A stretch of DNA of 64,000 nucleotides from JBAXTE01 sp037130365 (lineage in GTDB: Bacteria; Bacteroidota; Bacteroidia; Bacteroidales; WCHB1-69). Each line of letters opens with the position of its first letter. Position 1 is the first letter of the stretch. Location: NCBI GenBank assembly GCA_037130365.1, contig JBAXTE010000001.1, positions 62,001 to 126,000 on the forward strand. The letters are read 5' to 3'. Positions 44,410 through 52,936 of the stretch are shown here, piece by piece. The translations under genes and the position numbers were made by a program. The notes beneath the pieces are model-generated. The model saw only the letters and a program-made list of their open reading frames with translations, ran no database searches and was not told where the DNA came from.

Positions 44410-47199
44410 ATGAAACGAAACATTACATTAATCATCACATTATTCTGCATAATGGCGCATTACAGCACCTTTGGACAGTCATATAATATGGGAGCTGCTG
44501 GTGCAAGAACTGTTACTGGCTGTGGTATTACGGTATACGACAATGGTGGTCCGTCTGCCAATTATGGGAATAACAGAAACGACACGATGACCATTTTGTC
44601 TGGAACTCCAGCAACACCATCCGTAATTGTCACGTTAAACGAAGGAGATATTGCGAACGATGATTCGTTATTTATCTACAACAGCAACACCGCTGATCCT
44701 ACAAAAATTGTCTTTATGGGTCCGTTAAATGCTCCGTTTTTCAACAACAGTAATATGATTATATTAAACGACTGGTCTACCTATGCAACCATCGACAATC
44801 CAGCAGGTGCAATTACCCTTCGTTTTAAATCAAATGGAGCCAATAGTGGAACAGGTTTTAAAATTACAGTTAGTTGCCAAACGCCTTGTCAGCGAATAGA
44901 TGCTTTTATTGATTCAGTTGCATCTGTTCCAACACCTCATCGATTAACACCAGATGATGGATTTCGATATATGGATGTTTGCGAAAATATGCCTGTTCGA
45001 TTAGTGGCAGGTGCAAACTTTCTTGATAATAACTTTGCCTATAGCCAAAGATTAGATTCATGTACATTCAACTGGCAATTAGGAGATGTAATTGTAAACT
45101 CAACAATGGGCGATTCAATTATAACCCACACCTATGTTTCTGGTCGTGGTTATGATGTAGTTCTTACCATTCGCGATCATCGGCAGTGTTTTAATGTAAA
45201 CTTTGCTGGAATGCGAATCCGAACTTCGGTAAACCCAATCAGCACCGTGAGCCCGCTCACCGATATGTGTACAGGCACAACACGAATAATTTCTGTAGGT
45301 TACAGCGATTCTTCAAATATTATTGTCACCCCAGTTTCCAGTGTTCAAGAATCTAGTTTGTCCTTTGACAGTACCATGTTTGTTCCCGATGGACCTAATT
45401 GCACGGGAGTTTCAGATTGTTATAATACTTTTGTTACTTTTAATTCCTTTTTACCTGGTCAAACTGTAACAGCTGCAGCAGATATTTTATCTATTTGCTT
45501 TACTATGGAGCACTCTTATTTGGGTGATTTGCAGTTTAGAGTTGTTTGTCCAAATTCACAAAGTGTAATCACTCACTCACAGCCCAACGGTGGTGGCTTA
45601 TGGCTGGGTAATGCAATAGATGATAGTGGTGGATGTTCTCCCGTAATTGCAAATGCAGGTGTGGGTTGGAATTATTGTTGGTCAAATTACCCAGGATATT
45701 CATATCATGGCACTGCACCAAATTATCTACATCAAGGACAAACCACGAGATGTGATTCTTCAAACCGGGCAGCGCATACAAATTTTTATCATCCAATGAC
45801 CTCATTTGCTGGTTTAATTGGTTGTCCACTTAACGGCACATGGTCTATAGAAATTTGCGATTTATATGGAATTGATGATGGTTGGATTTTTCAATGGCAA
45901 CTTAATTTAGATCCAGCACTTTTACCAACCCCATGGTCTTATCAAATTGGAATAACAAATGTACTTTGGACTGGTGCTTTTATTTCCCAACTAACAGATA
46001 CTACTGCATTATTAGCTCCAGCTCAAGGAGGCACTTGGGATTATACATTCTCTGTAATTGATGAGTTTGGATGTGCGTACGATTCTGTAATGGTGTTAAA
46101 CGCGGTAGAAATGCCAACTCCAAATTTAGGAAACGACACTGCTTTTTGCTCAGGAGGAACCATTATCGTTGTTGACCCACATTATGGCATTGCAGGAACA
46201 ACATACCGATGGAGTGATTTTACCAACGATCCTACACTTCCAATTTTGTATCCAGGAACATTCTCGGTAACCGTTACAAATTCTAATGGAAATATTCAAT
46301 GTGTCGACGCAGATACTGTAACCATAAATTATTATCCCCAACCAGTAGCCGAATTTTCAGCGACACCAACCGAAGGGTGTAGTCCGTTAATTACACAATT
46401 TACCGATCTTTCTACCCCAGATAACATCAACTACACGTATGCTTGGGATTTTGGAGATCCGTCGGCTACCGTAAATACATCTACCGAACAAAATCCAATA
46501 CATTGGTATAATCAATATGGAAATTTTGATGTAACGTTATCAATTACAAGTCCCGAAGGTTGCTCTGCAGAGATTATTAAACCAGGATTTATCAAAGTAC
46601 ACCCAACTCCAATTGCAAAATTTACTCCTAATCCATCAAATGTATCCTTGTCTGATAATCCATTGGTTTCATTTGCAAATCAAACCGAAAATTACATCAT
46701 TGCAGAAACGTCTTGGTTTTGGAATTTTCAAGATGGAACTACCTCCACTGAAATGAGTCCAACACACGAATATACAGCTCCCGGCGATTATACAGTAACT
46801 TTAGTAGTAACAAACGTTTACGGCTGTTCCGATACAATAACACATGTTGTAGTAGTTGAAGATGAGTTGTTTATCCCAAATATTATTACACCAAATGGCG
46901 ATTACAGTAATGATGTTTTGGTAATTGGCAATATCAATCCGAATAGAGAAAATGTATTAAAAGTGTACAACCGTTGGGGTAAAAAGATTTACGAAAAAGA
47001 CAATTACAACACCACAGCACTTTGTAAAAAATTAGATCCAGAAGGCAAAAGCTGGCAATGCGGAGCAGCTGTTAATGTCGACAAAGGCTGGAATGGCGAA
47101 GGTTCCCCCGATGGAGTTTATTTCTATACATTCCATTATATTGGGATTAGCAAAACCATCGATAAAAATGGCTCAATAACGATTATGGACAAAAAATAA
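44410..47199 (+). CDS. CUB/P-domain/PKD surface protein with CHU_C sorting domain, copy A
   Basis: A 929-residue secreted protein. A signal peptide (ending TFGQ) is followed by a CUB-like domain (about 30-160; GCGITVYDNGGPSANYGNN, ITLRFKSNG), a PKD-like domain (about 195-280), and a proprotein-convertase P-like domain (about 310-545; MEHSYLGDLQFRVVCP, LNGTWSIEICDLYGIDDGW). Two PKD domains (about 645-815; YAWDFGD, SWFWNFQDG, YTVTLVVTNVYGC) and a CHU_C/gliding-motility C-terminal domain (about 820-929; FIPNIITPNGDYSNDVLVI, YNRWGKKIYE) follow. CHU_C is a T9SS type B-like sorting domain. No catalytic domain is present, so an adhesive or structural role is likely. Copy A of a tandem pair. Confidence 0.88.
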   Translation: MKRNITLIITLFCIMAHYSTFGQSYNMGAAGARTVTGCGITVYDNGGPSANYGNNRNDTMTILSGTPATPSVIVTLNEGDIANDDSLFIYNSNTADPTKIVFMGPLNAPFFNNSNMIILNDWSTYATIDNPAGAITLRFKSNGANSGTGFKITVSCQTPCQRIDAFIDSVASVPTPHRLTPDDGFRYMDVCENMPVRLVAGANFLDNNFAYSQRLDSCTFNWQLGDVIVNSTMGDSIITHTYVSGRGYDVVLTIRDHRQCFNVNFAGMRIRTSVNPISTVSPLTDMCTGTTRIISVGYSDSSNIIVTPVSSVQESSLSFDSTMFVPDGPNCTGVSDCYNTFVTFNSFLPGQTVTAAADILSICFTMEHSYLGDLQFRVVCPNSQSVITHSQPNGGGLWLGNAIDDSGGCSPVIANAGVGWNYCWSNYPGYSYHGTAPNYLHQGQTTRCDSSNRAAHTNFYHPMTSFAGLIGCPLNGTWSIEICDLYGIDDGWIFQWQLNLDPALLPTPWSYQIGITNVLWTGAFISQLTDTTALLAPAQGGTWDYTFSVIDEFGCAYDSVMVLNAVEMPTPNLGNDTAFCSGGTIIVVDPHYGIAGTTYRWSDFTNDPTLPILYPGTFSVTVTNSNGNIQCVDADTVTINYYPQPVAEFSATPTEGCSPLITQFTDLSTPDNINYTYAWDFGDPSATVNTSTEQNPIHWYNQYGNFDVTLSITSPEGCSAEIIKPGFIKVHPTPIAKFTPNPSNVSLSDNPLVSFANQTENYIIAETSWFWNFQDGTTSTEMSPTHEYTAPGDYTVTLVVTNVYGCSDTITHVVVVEDELFIPNIITPNGDYSNDVLVIGNINPNRENVLKVYNRWGKKIYEKDNYNTTALCKKLDPEGKSWQCGAAVNVDKGWNGEGSPDGVYFYTFHYIGISKTIDKNGSITIMDKK

Positions 47200-47213
47200 T
47201 TCGTTAGAATATT

Positions 47214-47253
47214 AAAAAAAAGAGGTTGGCTATTAAGTCAACCTCTTTTTTTT
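47214..47253 (+). terminator. Rho-independent terminator of copy A
   Basis: Stem AAAGAGGTTG / CAACCTCTTT with a 10-base loop and a long T run, 15 bases after the stop. Confidence 0.9.
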
Positions 47254-47362
47254 AAATTATAATGTAAAATCGTTTTATTGTAGTGTTGGTGCAACCATAT
47301 TAAGAAAGAATTCGTCTAAAGTTCATTCATTAGGAAAAAAATGGAAATTTAAATATAAAAAC

Positions 47363-50173
47363 ATGAAACGAAACATTACATTAATTATCACATTATTCTG
47401 TATTATGGCGCATTATAGCTCCATTGGGCAGTCATATAATATGGGAGCTGCTGGTGCAAGAACTGTTACTGGCTGTGGTATTACGGTTTACGACAACGGT
47501 GGTCCGTCTGGCAGTTATGGAAATAACAGAAACGATACAATGACAATTTTGTCTGGAACACCAGCAACACCATCCGTAATTGTCACATTAGATCAAGGAG
47601 ATATTGCGAACGATGATTCGTTGTTTATATACAACAGCAACACCGCAGATCCTACAAAAATTGTTTTTATGGGTCCATTAAATGCTCCTTTTTTCAACAA
47701 TAGTAATATGATTATTTTAGGTGACTGGTCTACCTATGCAACCATAGACAATCCAACTGGAGCAATTACTCTTCGTTTTAAATCAAATGGAGCTAACGTC
47801 GGAGCTGGTTTTACAATTTTAGTTAGTTGCCAAACACCTTGTCAACGCATAGATGCTTTTATTGATTCTGTTGCATCTGTTCCAACACCACATCGATTAA
47901 CACCAGATGATGGTTTTCGTTATATGGATGTTTGCGAAAATATGCCCGTTCGATTAGTGGCAAGTGCAAACTTTCTTGACAATAACTTTGCCTATCACCA
48001 AGGAATGGATTCTTGTACCTTCAACTGGCAATTAGGAGATGTAATTGTAAACTCAACAATGGGCGATTCAATAATAACCCACACCTATGTTTCTGGTCGT
48101 GGTTATGATGTAGTTCTTACTGTTCGCGATCATCGGCAGTGTTTTAATGTAAATTTTGCAGGAATGCGTATCCGAACTTCGGTAAATCCAATCAGCACCG
48201 TGAGCCCGCTCACCGATATGTGTACAGGCACAACACGAATAATCTCTGTAGGTTACAGCGATTCTTCAAATATTATTGTTACCCCAGTTTCCAGTGTTCA
48301 AGAATCTAGTTTATCCTTTGATAGCACCATGTTTGTTCCCGATGGACCTAATTGCACGGGAGTTTCAGATTGTTATAACACTTTTGTTACTTTTAATTCA
48401 TTTTTACCAGGTCAAACAGTTACAAATGCAGCTGATATTTTATCAATTTGCTTTACCATGGAGCACTCTTTCTTGGGTGATTTACAGTTTAGAGTTGTTT
48501 GTCCTATTGGTTTAAGCGTAATCACTCATGCTCAACCCAATGGAGGAAGTTTATGGCTGGGTAACGCAATTGATGATGGAGGTGGTTGTTCTCCAGTAGC
48601 TGCAAATGCAGGAGTGGGTTGGAATTATTGCTGGTCAGAGTATCCAGGATATTCATATCATGGTACTACATCTACACATTATTTACATGAAAATCAAACC
48701 TCAATTTGCGATTCTTCAAATCGAGCAGCGCATACAAATTTTTATCATCCAATGACCTCATTTGCTGGTTTAATTGGTTGTCCACTTAACGGCACATGGT
48801 CTATAGAAATTTGCGATTTATATGGAATTGATGATGGTTGGATTTTTCAATGGCAACTTAATTTAGATCCAGCACTTTTACCAACCCCTTGGTCGTATCA
48901 AATTGGAATAACAAATGTACTTTGGACTGGTGCTTTTATTTCACAACTAACCGATTCCACTGCATTATTAGCGCCAACACAAGGTTCGCAAGGGCAACCT
49001 AATGGATCATGGTCATATACATTTTCTGTAATTGATGAGTTTGGTTGTGCATACGATTCTATAATGCGATTTGTTGCTGTAGAAATGCCTACTCCAAATT
49101 TAGGAAACGACACTGCTTTTTGCACAGGAGGAACCATTATCGTTGTTGACCCACATTATGGCATTGCTGGAACAACTTACCGATGGAGTGATTTCACGAA
49201 CGATCCTACACTTCCAATTTTATATCCTGGAACATTCTCGGTAACCGTTACAAATTCTAATGGAAATATTCAATGTGTCGACGCAGATACTGTAACCATA
49301 AATTATTATCCCCAACCAGTAGCCGAATTTTCAGCGACACCAACCGAAGGGTGTAGTCCGTTAATTACACAATTTACCGATCTTTCTACCCCAGATAACA
49401 TCAACTACACGTATGCTTGGGATTTTGGAGATCCGTCGGCTACCGTAAATACATCTACCGAACAAAATCCAATACATTGGTATAATCAATATGGAAATTT
49501 TGATGTAACGTTATCAATTACAAGTCCCGAAGGTTGCTCTGCAGAGATTATTAAACCAGGATTTATCAAAGTACACCCAACTCCAATTGCAAAATTTACT
49601 CCTAATCCATCAAATGTATCCTTGTCTGATAATCCATTGGTTTCATTTGCAAATCAAACCGAAAATTACATCATTGCAGAAACGTCTTGGTTTTGGAATT
49701 TTCAAGATGGAACTACCTCCACTGAAATGAGCCCAACGCATGAATATACAGCACCCGGTGATTATACCGTAACTTTAGTTGTTACAAACGCTTATGGCTG
49801 TTCCGATACGATAACACATGTTGTAGTAGTTGAAGATGAGTTATTTATTCCAAATATTATTACACCAAATGGCGATTACAGTAATGATGTTTTGGTGATT
49901 GGCAATATCAATCCGAATAGAGAAAATGTATTAAAAATATATAACCGTTGGGGTAAAAAGATTTATGAAAAAGACAATTACAACACCACAGCACTTTGTA
50001 AAAAATTAGATCCTGAGGGCAAAAGCTGGCAATGCGGAGCAGCTGTTAATGTCGACAAAGGCTGGAATGGAGAAGGTTCCCCTGATGGAGTTTATTTCTA
50101 TACATTCCATTATATAGGGATTAGCAAAACCATCGATAAAAATGGCTCAATAACGATTATGGACAAAAAATAA
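47363..50173 (+). CDS. CUB/P-domain/PKD surface protein with CHU_C sorting domain, copy B
   Basis: A 936-residue near-copy of the preceding protein with the same domain order. Differences cluster in the P-domain loop (WSEYPGYSYHGTTSTHYLHE against WSNYPGYSYHGTAPNYLHQ in copy A) and after it, where copy B has an extra SQGQPN-type stretch before SWSYTFSV. From about residue 600 onward the two proteins are almost identical. Copy B's leader has TAGTGTTGG where copy A has TAGTTTTGG, one base further from the -7 consensus, so its promoter may be weaker. Likely an adhesive surface protein; function unknown. Confidence 0.88.
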   Translation: MKRNITLIITLFCIMAHYSSIGQSYNMGAAGARTVTGCGITVYDNGGPSGSYGNNRNDTMTILSGTPATPSVIVTLDQGDIANDDSLFIYNSNTADPTKIVFMGPLNAPFFNNSNMIILGDWSTYATIDNPTGAITLRFKSNGANVGAGFTILVSCQTPCQRIDAFIDSVASVPTPHRLTPDDGFRYMDVCENMPVRLVASANFLDNNFAYHQGMDSCTFNWQLGDVIVNSTMGDSIITHTYVSGRGYDVVLTVRDHRQCFNVNFAGMRIRTSVNPISTVSPLTDMCTGTTRIISVGYSDSSNIIVTPVSSVQESSLSFDSTMFVPDGPNCTGVSDCYNTFVTFNSFLPGQTVTNAADILSICFTMEHSFLGDLQFRVVCPIGLSVITHAQPNGGSLWLGNAIDDGGGCSPVAANAGVGWNYCWSEYPGYSYHGTTSTHYLHENQTSICDSSNRAAHTNFYHPMTSFAGLIGCPLNGTWSIEICDLYGIDDGWIFQWQLNLDPALLPTPWSYQIGITNVLWTGAFISQLTDSTALLAPTQGSQGQPNGSWSYTFSVIDEFGCAYDSIMRFVAVEMPTPNLGNDTAFCTGGTIIVVDPHYGIAGTTYRWSDFTNDPTLPILYPGTFSVTVTNSNGNIQCVDADTVTINYYPQPVAEFSATPTEGCSPLITQFTDLSTPDNINYTYAWDFGDPSATVNTSTEQNPIHWYNQYGNFDVTLSITSPEGCSAEIIKPGFIKVHPTPIAKFTPNPSNVSLSDNPLVSFANQTENYIIAETSWFWNFQDGTTSTEMSPTHEYTAPGDYTVTLVVTNAYGCSDTITHVVVVEDELFIPNIITPNGDYSNDVLVIGNINPNRENVLKIYNRWGKKIYEKDNYNTTALCKKLDPEGKSWQCGAAVNVDKGWNGEGSPDGVYFYTFHYIGISKTIDKNGSITIMDKK

Positions 50174-50189
50174 TACGTTAGAATTTTAA

Positions 50190-50225
50190 AAAAAAGAGGT
50201 TGGCTATTTAGTCAACCTCTTTTTT
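50190..50225 (+). terminator. Rho-independent terminator of copy B
   Basis: Same hairpin as after copy A (AGAGGTTG / CAACCTCT), with flanking A and T runs. Confidence 0.9.
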
Positions 50226-50257
50226 AATTTTTGAAATTGCGATATTATTTTTGCTAA

Positions 50258-50425
50258 TACCGTATGCTAATATAAATTAGTCCAATAATAACAAATGCAA
50301 TTCAAGATTACATATTAGCATCGAGCATTAAACCCCGTTAAAAAACGAGGGCATGCCATACTAAATTTCAAATAGTCCATTGGGCTATTTTGAAATAAGT
50401 ATTGGTATAAGAGGCATATCAGAAT
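50258..50425. other. Cluster of inverted repeats in intergenic DNA
   Basis: Three successive pairings: ATGCTAATAT (50264-50273) with ATATTAGCAT (50312-50321); CCCCGTT with AACGAGG (50333-50350, one mismatch); and a long hairpin centred at 50380. In the last, ATTTCAAATAGTCCA pairs with TGGGCTATTTTGAAAT, extended outward by CATACTAA / TTGGTAT and GGCATGCC / GGCATATC. The region (50226-50568) has no coding potential that I trust. It could be a miniature transposon remnant or a structured RNA; neither is shown. Confidence 0.5.
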
Positions 50426-50543
50426 AAAAATGATATTAAGAGCGATACCCAATTATTAAACCCGTTTTTTTGATTCTGACTAACAATTTGTTGTTTTTAA
50501 TAAATCGTCGTTAATTTTCGCCCCAGATATCTTCATTTTTTTG

Positions 50544-50552
50544 TACTTTTGT
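50544..50552 (+). promoter_or_regulatory. Probable -7 element of the DUF4271-hemD unit
   Basis: TACTTTTGT matches TAnnTTTG, 16 bases before ATG 50569, and makes the TTG at 50560 an unlikely start. Confidence 0.45.
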
Positions 50553-50568
50553 TGCCAAATTGATAAAC

Positions 50569-51459
50569 ATGATAGGTTATTCTTCGGCAAATTTAATTGA
50601 AGTAGATTCAATTATTTCTACCCCATCTGCTAATATGAAGGGTAGTGTTTTTGCTGATTCTGTAATAAAACACAACACACCTGAATGTTTGATTTCGTAT
50701 TACGATTCTGCAACGTTTCATCAAAGTGATAGCATTAGTTACACTACATCCGTTTTTGCAAACCATGAGCTAAAGCCTCATAATTCATCATCATTGCCAA
50801 CACATTACGATAGCACAAATTGGATATTTTTTTTACTGGTGATAATCACAATTCTTTATCTACACATGCAGGTCAATTTTAGCAGCAGATACTCTCAAGT
50901 GAAGCGAGCGTTTATTATAAAAAGATACTACTCTCAGATGATTCGAGATGGAAATATATTCAAGGAAAGAATCATTATTTCAATTTACTGTGTCAATATT
51001 CTTCTTTTTTCATTGCTAATTTATTGTCTTTTTGATTATTATATAGATTTTTCTTTGTTTTCGATAAGTCATCTAGATGCTTTTTTAATTATTGCTATAT
51101 GTGTTTTGATATACCAGATTCTTCAGTCTTCGTTAATTAGATTAGTAGGAAGTCTGTTTTATGCCAAAAATGAATCGGAAACTTATTTGTTAAATCAAGT
51201 ATTATTTTCCTCCCTTTATAGCCTGTTTTTATTGCCAACATTATGGCTATATACATATAGCAATCAAAGTGTTGTCCTTATTGCAGCATTGTTATTATAC
51301 TTGTTTCTCTTTAGTTGGAGATTTGTAAAAGCAGTGATAATATGGAAAAAAGTGTTTACAAGTTTCAAATTATTTTTATACCTTTGCACTTTGGAAATAT
51401 TGCCATTTGTCATTATTATTAAAGCAATATTGTTGGAAATGAAAAGGTTAAATGTATAA
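50569..51459 (+). CDS. DUF4271 membrane protein
   Basis: A 296-residue protein: about 85 polar residues rich in Ser and Thr, then six or so hydrophobic segments (about 87-105, 143-165, 175-196, 215-235, 242-262, 272-292). The arrangement and its place directly before hemD fit the DUF4271 family of Bacteroidota, from memory. Function is unknown. The longer frame begins with TTG at 50560, but ATG 50569 (MIGYSSANL) is better placed after the promoter element. It ends 21 bases before hemD, so the genes are probably one operon. Confidence 0.75.
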   Translation: MIGYSSANLIEVDSIISTPSANMKGSVFADSVIKHNTPECLISYYDSATFHQSDSISYTTSVFANHELKPHNSSSLPTHYDSTNWIFFLLVIITILYLHMQVNFSSRYSQVKRAFIIKRYYSQMIRDGNIFKERIIISIYCVNILLFSLLIYCLFDYYIDFSLFSISHLDAFLIIAICVLIYQILQSSLIRLVGSLFYAKNESETYLLNQVLFSSLYSLFLLPTLWLYTYSNQSVVLIAALLLYLFLFSWRFVKAVIIWKKVFTSFKLFLYLCTLEILPFVIIIKAILLEMKRLNV

Positions 51460-51480
51460 CAGTGTTAAAATTAGGCAAAG

Positions 51481-52242
51481 GTGAAGATACAAAACATACT
51501 TATTTCACAACCCCAACCGGTTGATTTCGAAAAATCTCCTTATGCAGACATCAAAAAAAAACATGGTGTAAACATCGAATTTGTCAAATTTTTCTCAATT
51601 GAAGATGTTAATGCAATTGAATTTCGAAAATTTAGAATTAATATTCTAGAACATAATGCTGTTATAATGATGAGTAAACATGCTGTAGATCATTATTTTA
51701 GAATGGCAAAAGAGTTACGTGTTGATATTCCAGACACTATGAAGTATTTCTGTGTGAACGAAACAACCGCATTATATTTACAACGTTATATTGTTTATCG
51801 AAAACGAAAAATATTTTTCAGCAAAACTAATATCAACGAATTAGTTGAAATAATTGCTAAACATAAAACCGAAAAATACCTCATCCCAACGGCTGATAAC
51901 AATGGCGGTATCATTGCATCGTTATTACAAAATGTTAATATTACGGTTACCACAGCAAATATGTTTAGAAATGTATCTGTTGATTTAAAAAACTTGATTA
52001 ATATTGACAATTACCAACTTATCGTAGTCTTTAGTCCTTCTGGAATCAATTCTTTACTTGAAAACTATCCTGACTTTAACGAAAAAAACATTGAGATTGG
52101 TGCATTAGGTAAAAACGTTGCTTTAAGTATAGAAAGTCGTGGATTGACGCTTAGTTTTATGGCTCCGACCCCCGAATGCTCATCTATTACCCAAGCTATT
52201 GATTATTTTTTAAAGAAAACCAATAAAGTTTGTAAGAAATAG
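51481..52242 (+). CDS. hemD: Uroporphyrinogen-III synthase
   Basis: A 253-residue cytosolic enzyme that closes hydroxymethylbilane to uroporphyrinogen III in heme and corrinoid synthesis. The sequence is typical of the divergent Bacteroidota form: start KIQNILISQPQP, middle IMMSKHAVDHYF, and the late VVFSPSGINSLLENYP and IGALGKNVALSIESRGL. The start codon is GTG. It is followed 3 bases later by rnpA. A link to cobalamin supply for the lysine aminomutase is possible, but the gene is a housekeeping one. Confidence 0.9.
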   Translation: MKIQNILISQPQPVDFEKSPYADIKKKHGVNIEFVKFFSIEDVNAIEFRKFRINILEHNAVIMMSKHAVDHYFRMAKELRVDIPDTMKYFCVNETTALYLQRYIVYRKRKIFFSKTNINELVEIIAKHKTEKYLIPTADNNGGIIASLLQNVNITVTTANMFRNVSVDLKNLINIDNYQLIVVFSPSGINSLLENYPDFNEKNIEIGALGKNVALSIESRGLTLSFMAPTPECSSITQAIDYFLKKTNKVCKK

Positions 52243-52245
52243 TAG

Positions 52246-52656
52246 ATGCAAACGTTTGACAAAAAGGAACACCTTTGCTCTCATATTCAGATTCAAGAGC
52301 TCATGAAAAATGGGCATGCTTTCAACGTTTTTCCATTTAGATGCGTTTGGCTTGAAATTCCAAAAACGGATAGTTTTATTCAAATTGCAATCGCTGTCCC
52401 TAAAAAAAAGTTAAAATTTGCCCATCAACGAAATTTGGTTAGAAGAAGAATTCGATCTCTTTATCGGTTAAATAAAGAGTTGATAATAAACGATATAGAC
52501 CAATATCACCAAACATTATTATGTTTAATAGTTTATAACGATTCTCAGGTTTTATCATACGAAACATTGCAAGAGAAAATATTCATCGTTTTTGAGCGTT
52601 TGCATAAACAACTTTTTGTAAATTTGAGCGTAAAAAATGACAAAAAAGATGAATAA
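52246..52656 (+). CDS. rnpA: Ribonuclease P protein component
   Basis: A 136-residue basic protein that helps the RNase P RNA bind pre-tRNA and process its 5' end. The RNR-type motif HQRNLVRRRIRSLYR (about 64-78) is the family signature, preceded by IAVPKKKLKFA. In many bacteria rnpA follows rpmH near the origin; here it follows hemD, an arrangement common in Bacteroidota. It overlaps yidD by 20 bases, indicating coupled translation. Confidence 0.95.
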   Translation: MQTFDKKEHLCSHIQIQELMKNGHAFNVFPFRCVWLEIPKTDSFIQIAIAVPKKKLKFAHQRNLVRRRIRSLYRLNKELIINDIDQYHQTLLCLIVYNDSQVLSYETLQEKIFIVFERLHKQLFVNLSVKNDKKDE

Positions 52657-52891
52657 ATGGATTGTGTGGATTACTTTTCCTCTCAAGATTGTATTTTTGG
52701 CTGTGATAAAGTTTTACCAAATAGTAATTAGCCCTTTCACACCTCCTTCGTGTAGGTACACTCCTACTTGTTCTGCATACAGTATAGAGGCAATTACAAA
52801 ACATGGCGCAATTAAAGGTGGCTGGCTCGCTTTAAAGCGCATATTATCTTGTAATCCATGGGGCGGAAGTGGCTATGATCCAGTTCCATAA
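52637..52891 (+). CDS. yidD: Membrane protein insertion efficiency factor
   Basis: An 84-residue YidD protein that aids YidC-dependent insertion at the inner membrane. The motif PPSCRYTPTCSAYSIEAI with its two conserved cysteines is complete, followed by GGWLALKRILSCNPWGGSGYDPVP. An N-terminal amphipathic or hydrophobic helix precedes it. It overlaps rnpA by 20 bases; an alternative ATG four codons later also overlaps the rnpA stop. Confidence 0.96.
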   Translation: MTKKMNKWIVWITFPLKIVFLAVIKFYQIVISPFTPPSCRYTPTCSAYSIEAITKHGAIKGGWLALKRILSCNPWGGSGYDPVP

Positions 52892-52936
52892 TCTTTTTTA
52901 TCCAATTTCTATTTCCTTAAATAAAAAAATATTTGC

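Larger units (their letters stand above)
44327..50225 (+). repeat. Tandem duplication, two 2.9-kb units
   Basis: Unit A (about 44327-47253) and unit B (about 47279-50225) each contain a leader, a long gene and a terminator. The leaders align from TGTAGT onward through ATTCGTCTAAAG-type sequence to TATAAAAACATG. The genes align throughout, and the terminators share AAAGAGGTTGGCTATT. Two stretches look identical by eye: 45769-45932 with 48725-48888 (164 bases) and 46255-46757 with 49229-49731 (503 bases), while other parts differ at scattered, mostly silent positions. Confidence 0.92.

Noticed and set aside
44327..50225. Tandem copies as a mobile element
   Set aside because: No transposase, no terminal inverted repeats at unit ends, and the units contain only a leader, one gene and a terminator; simple duplication is enough.
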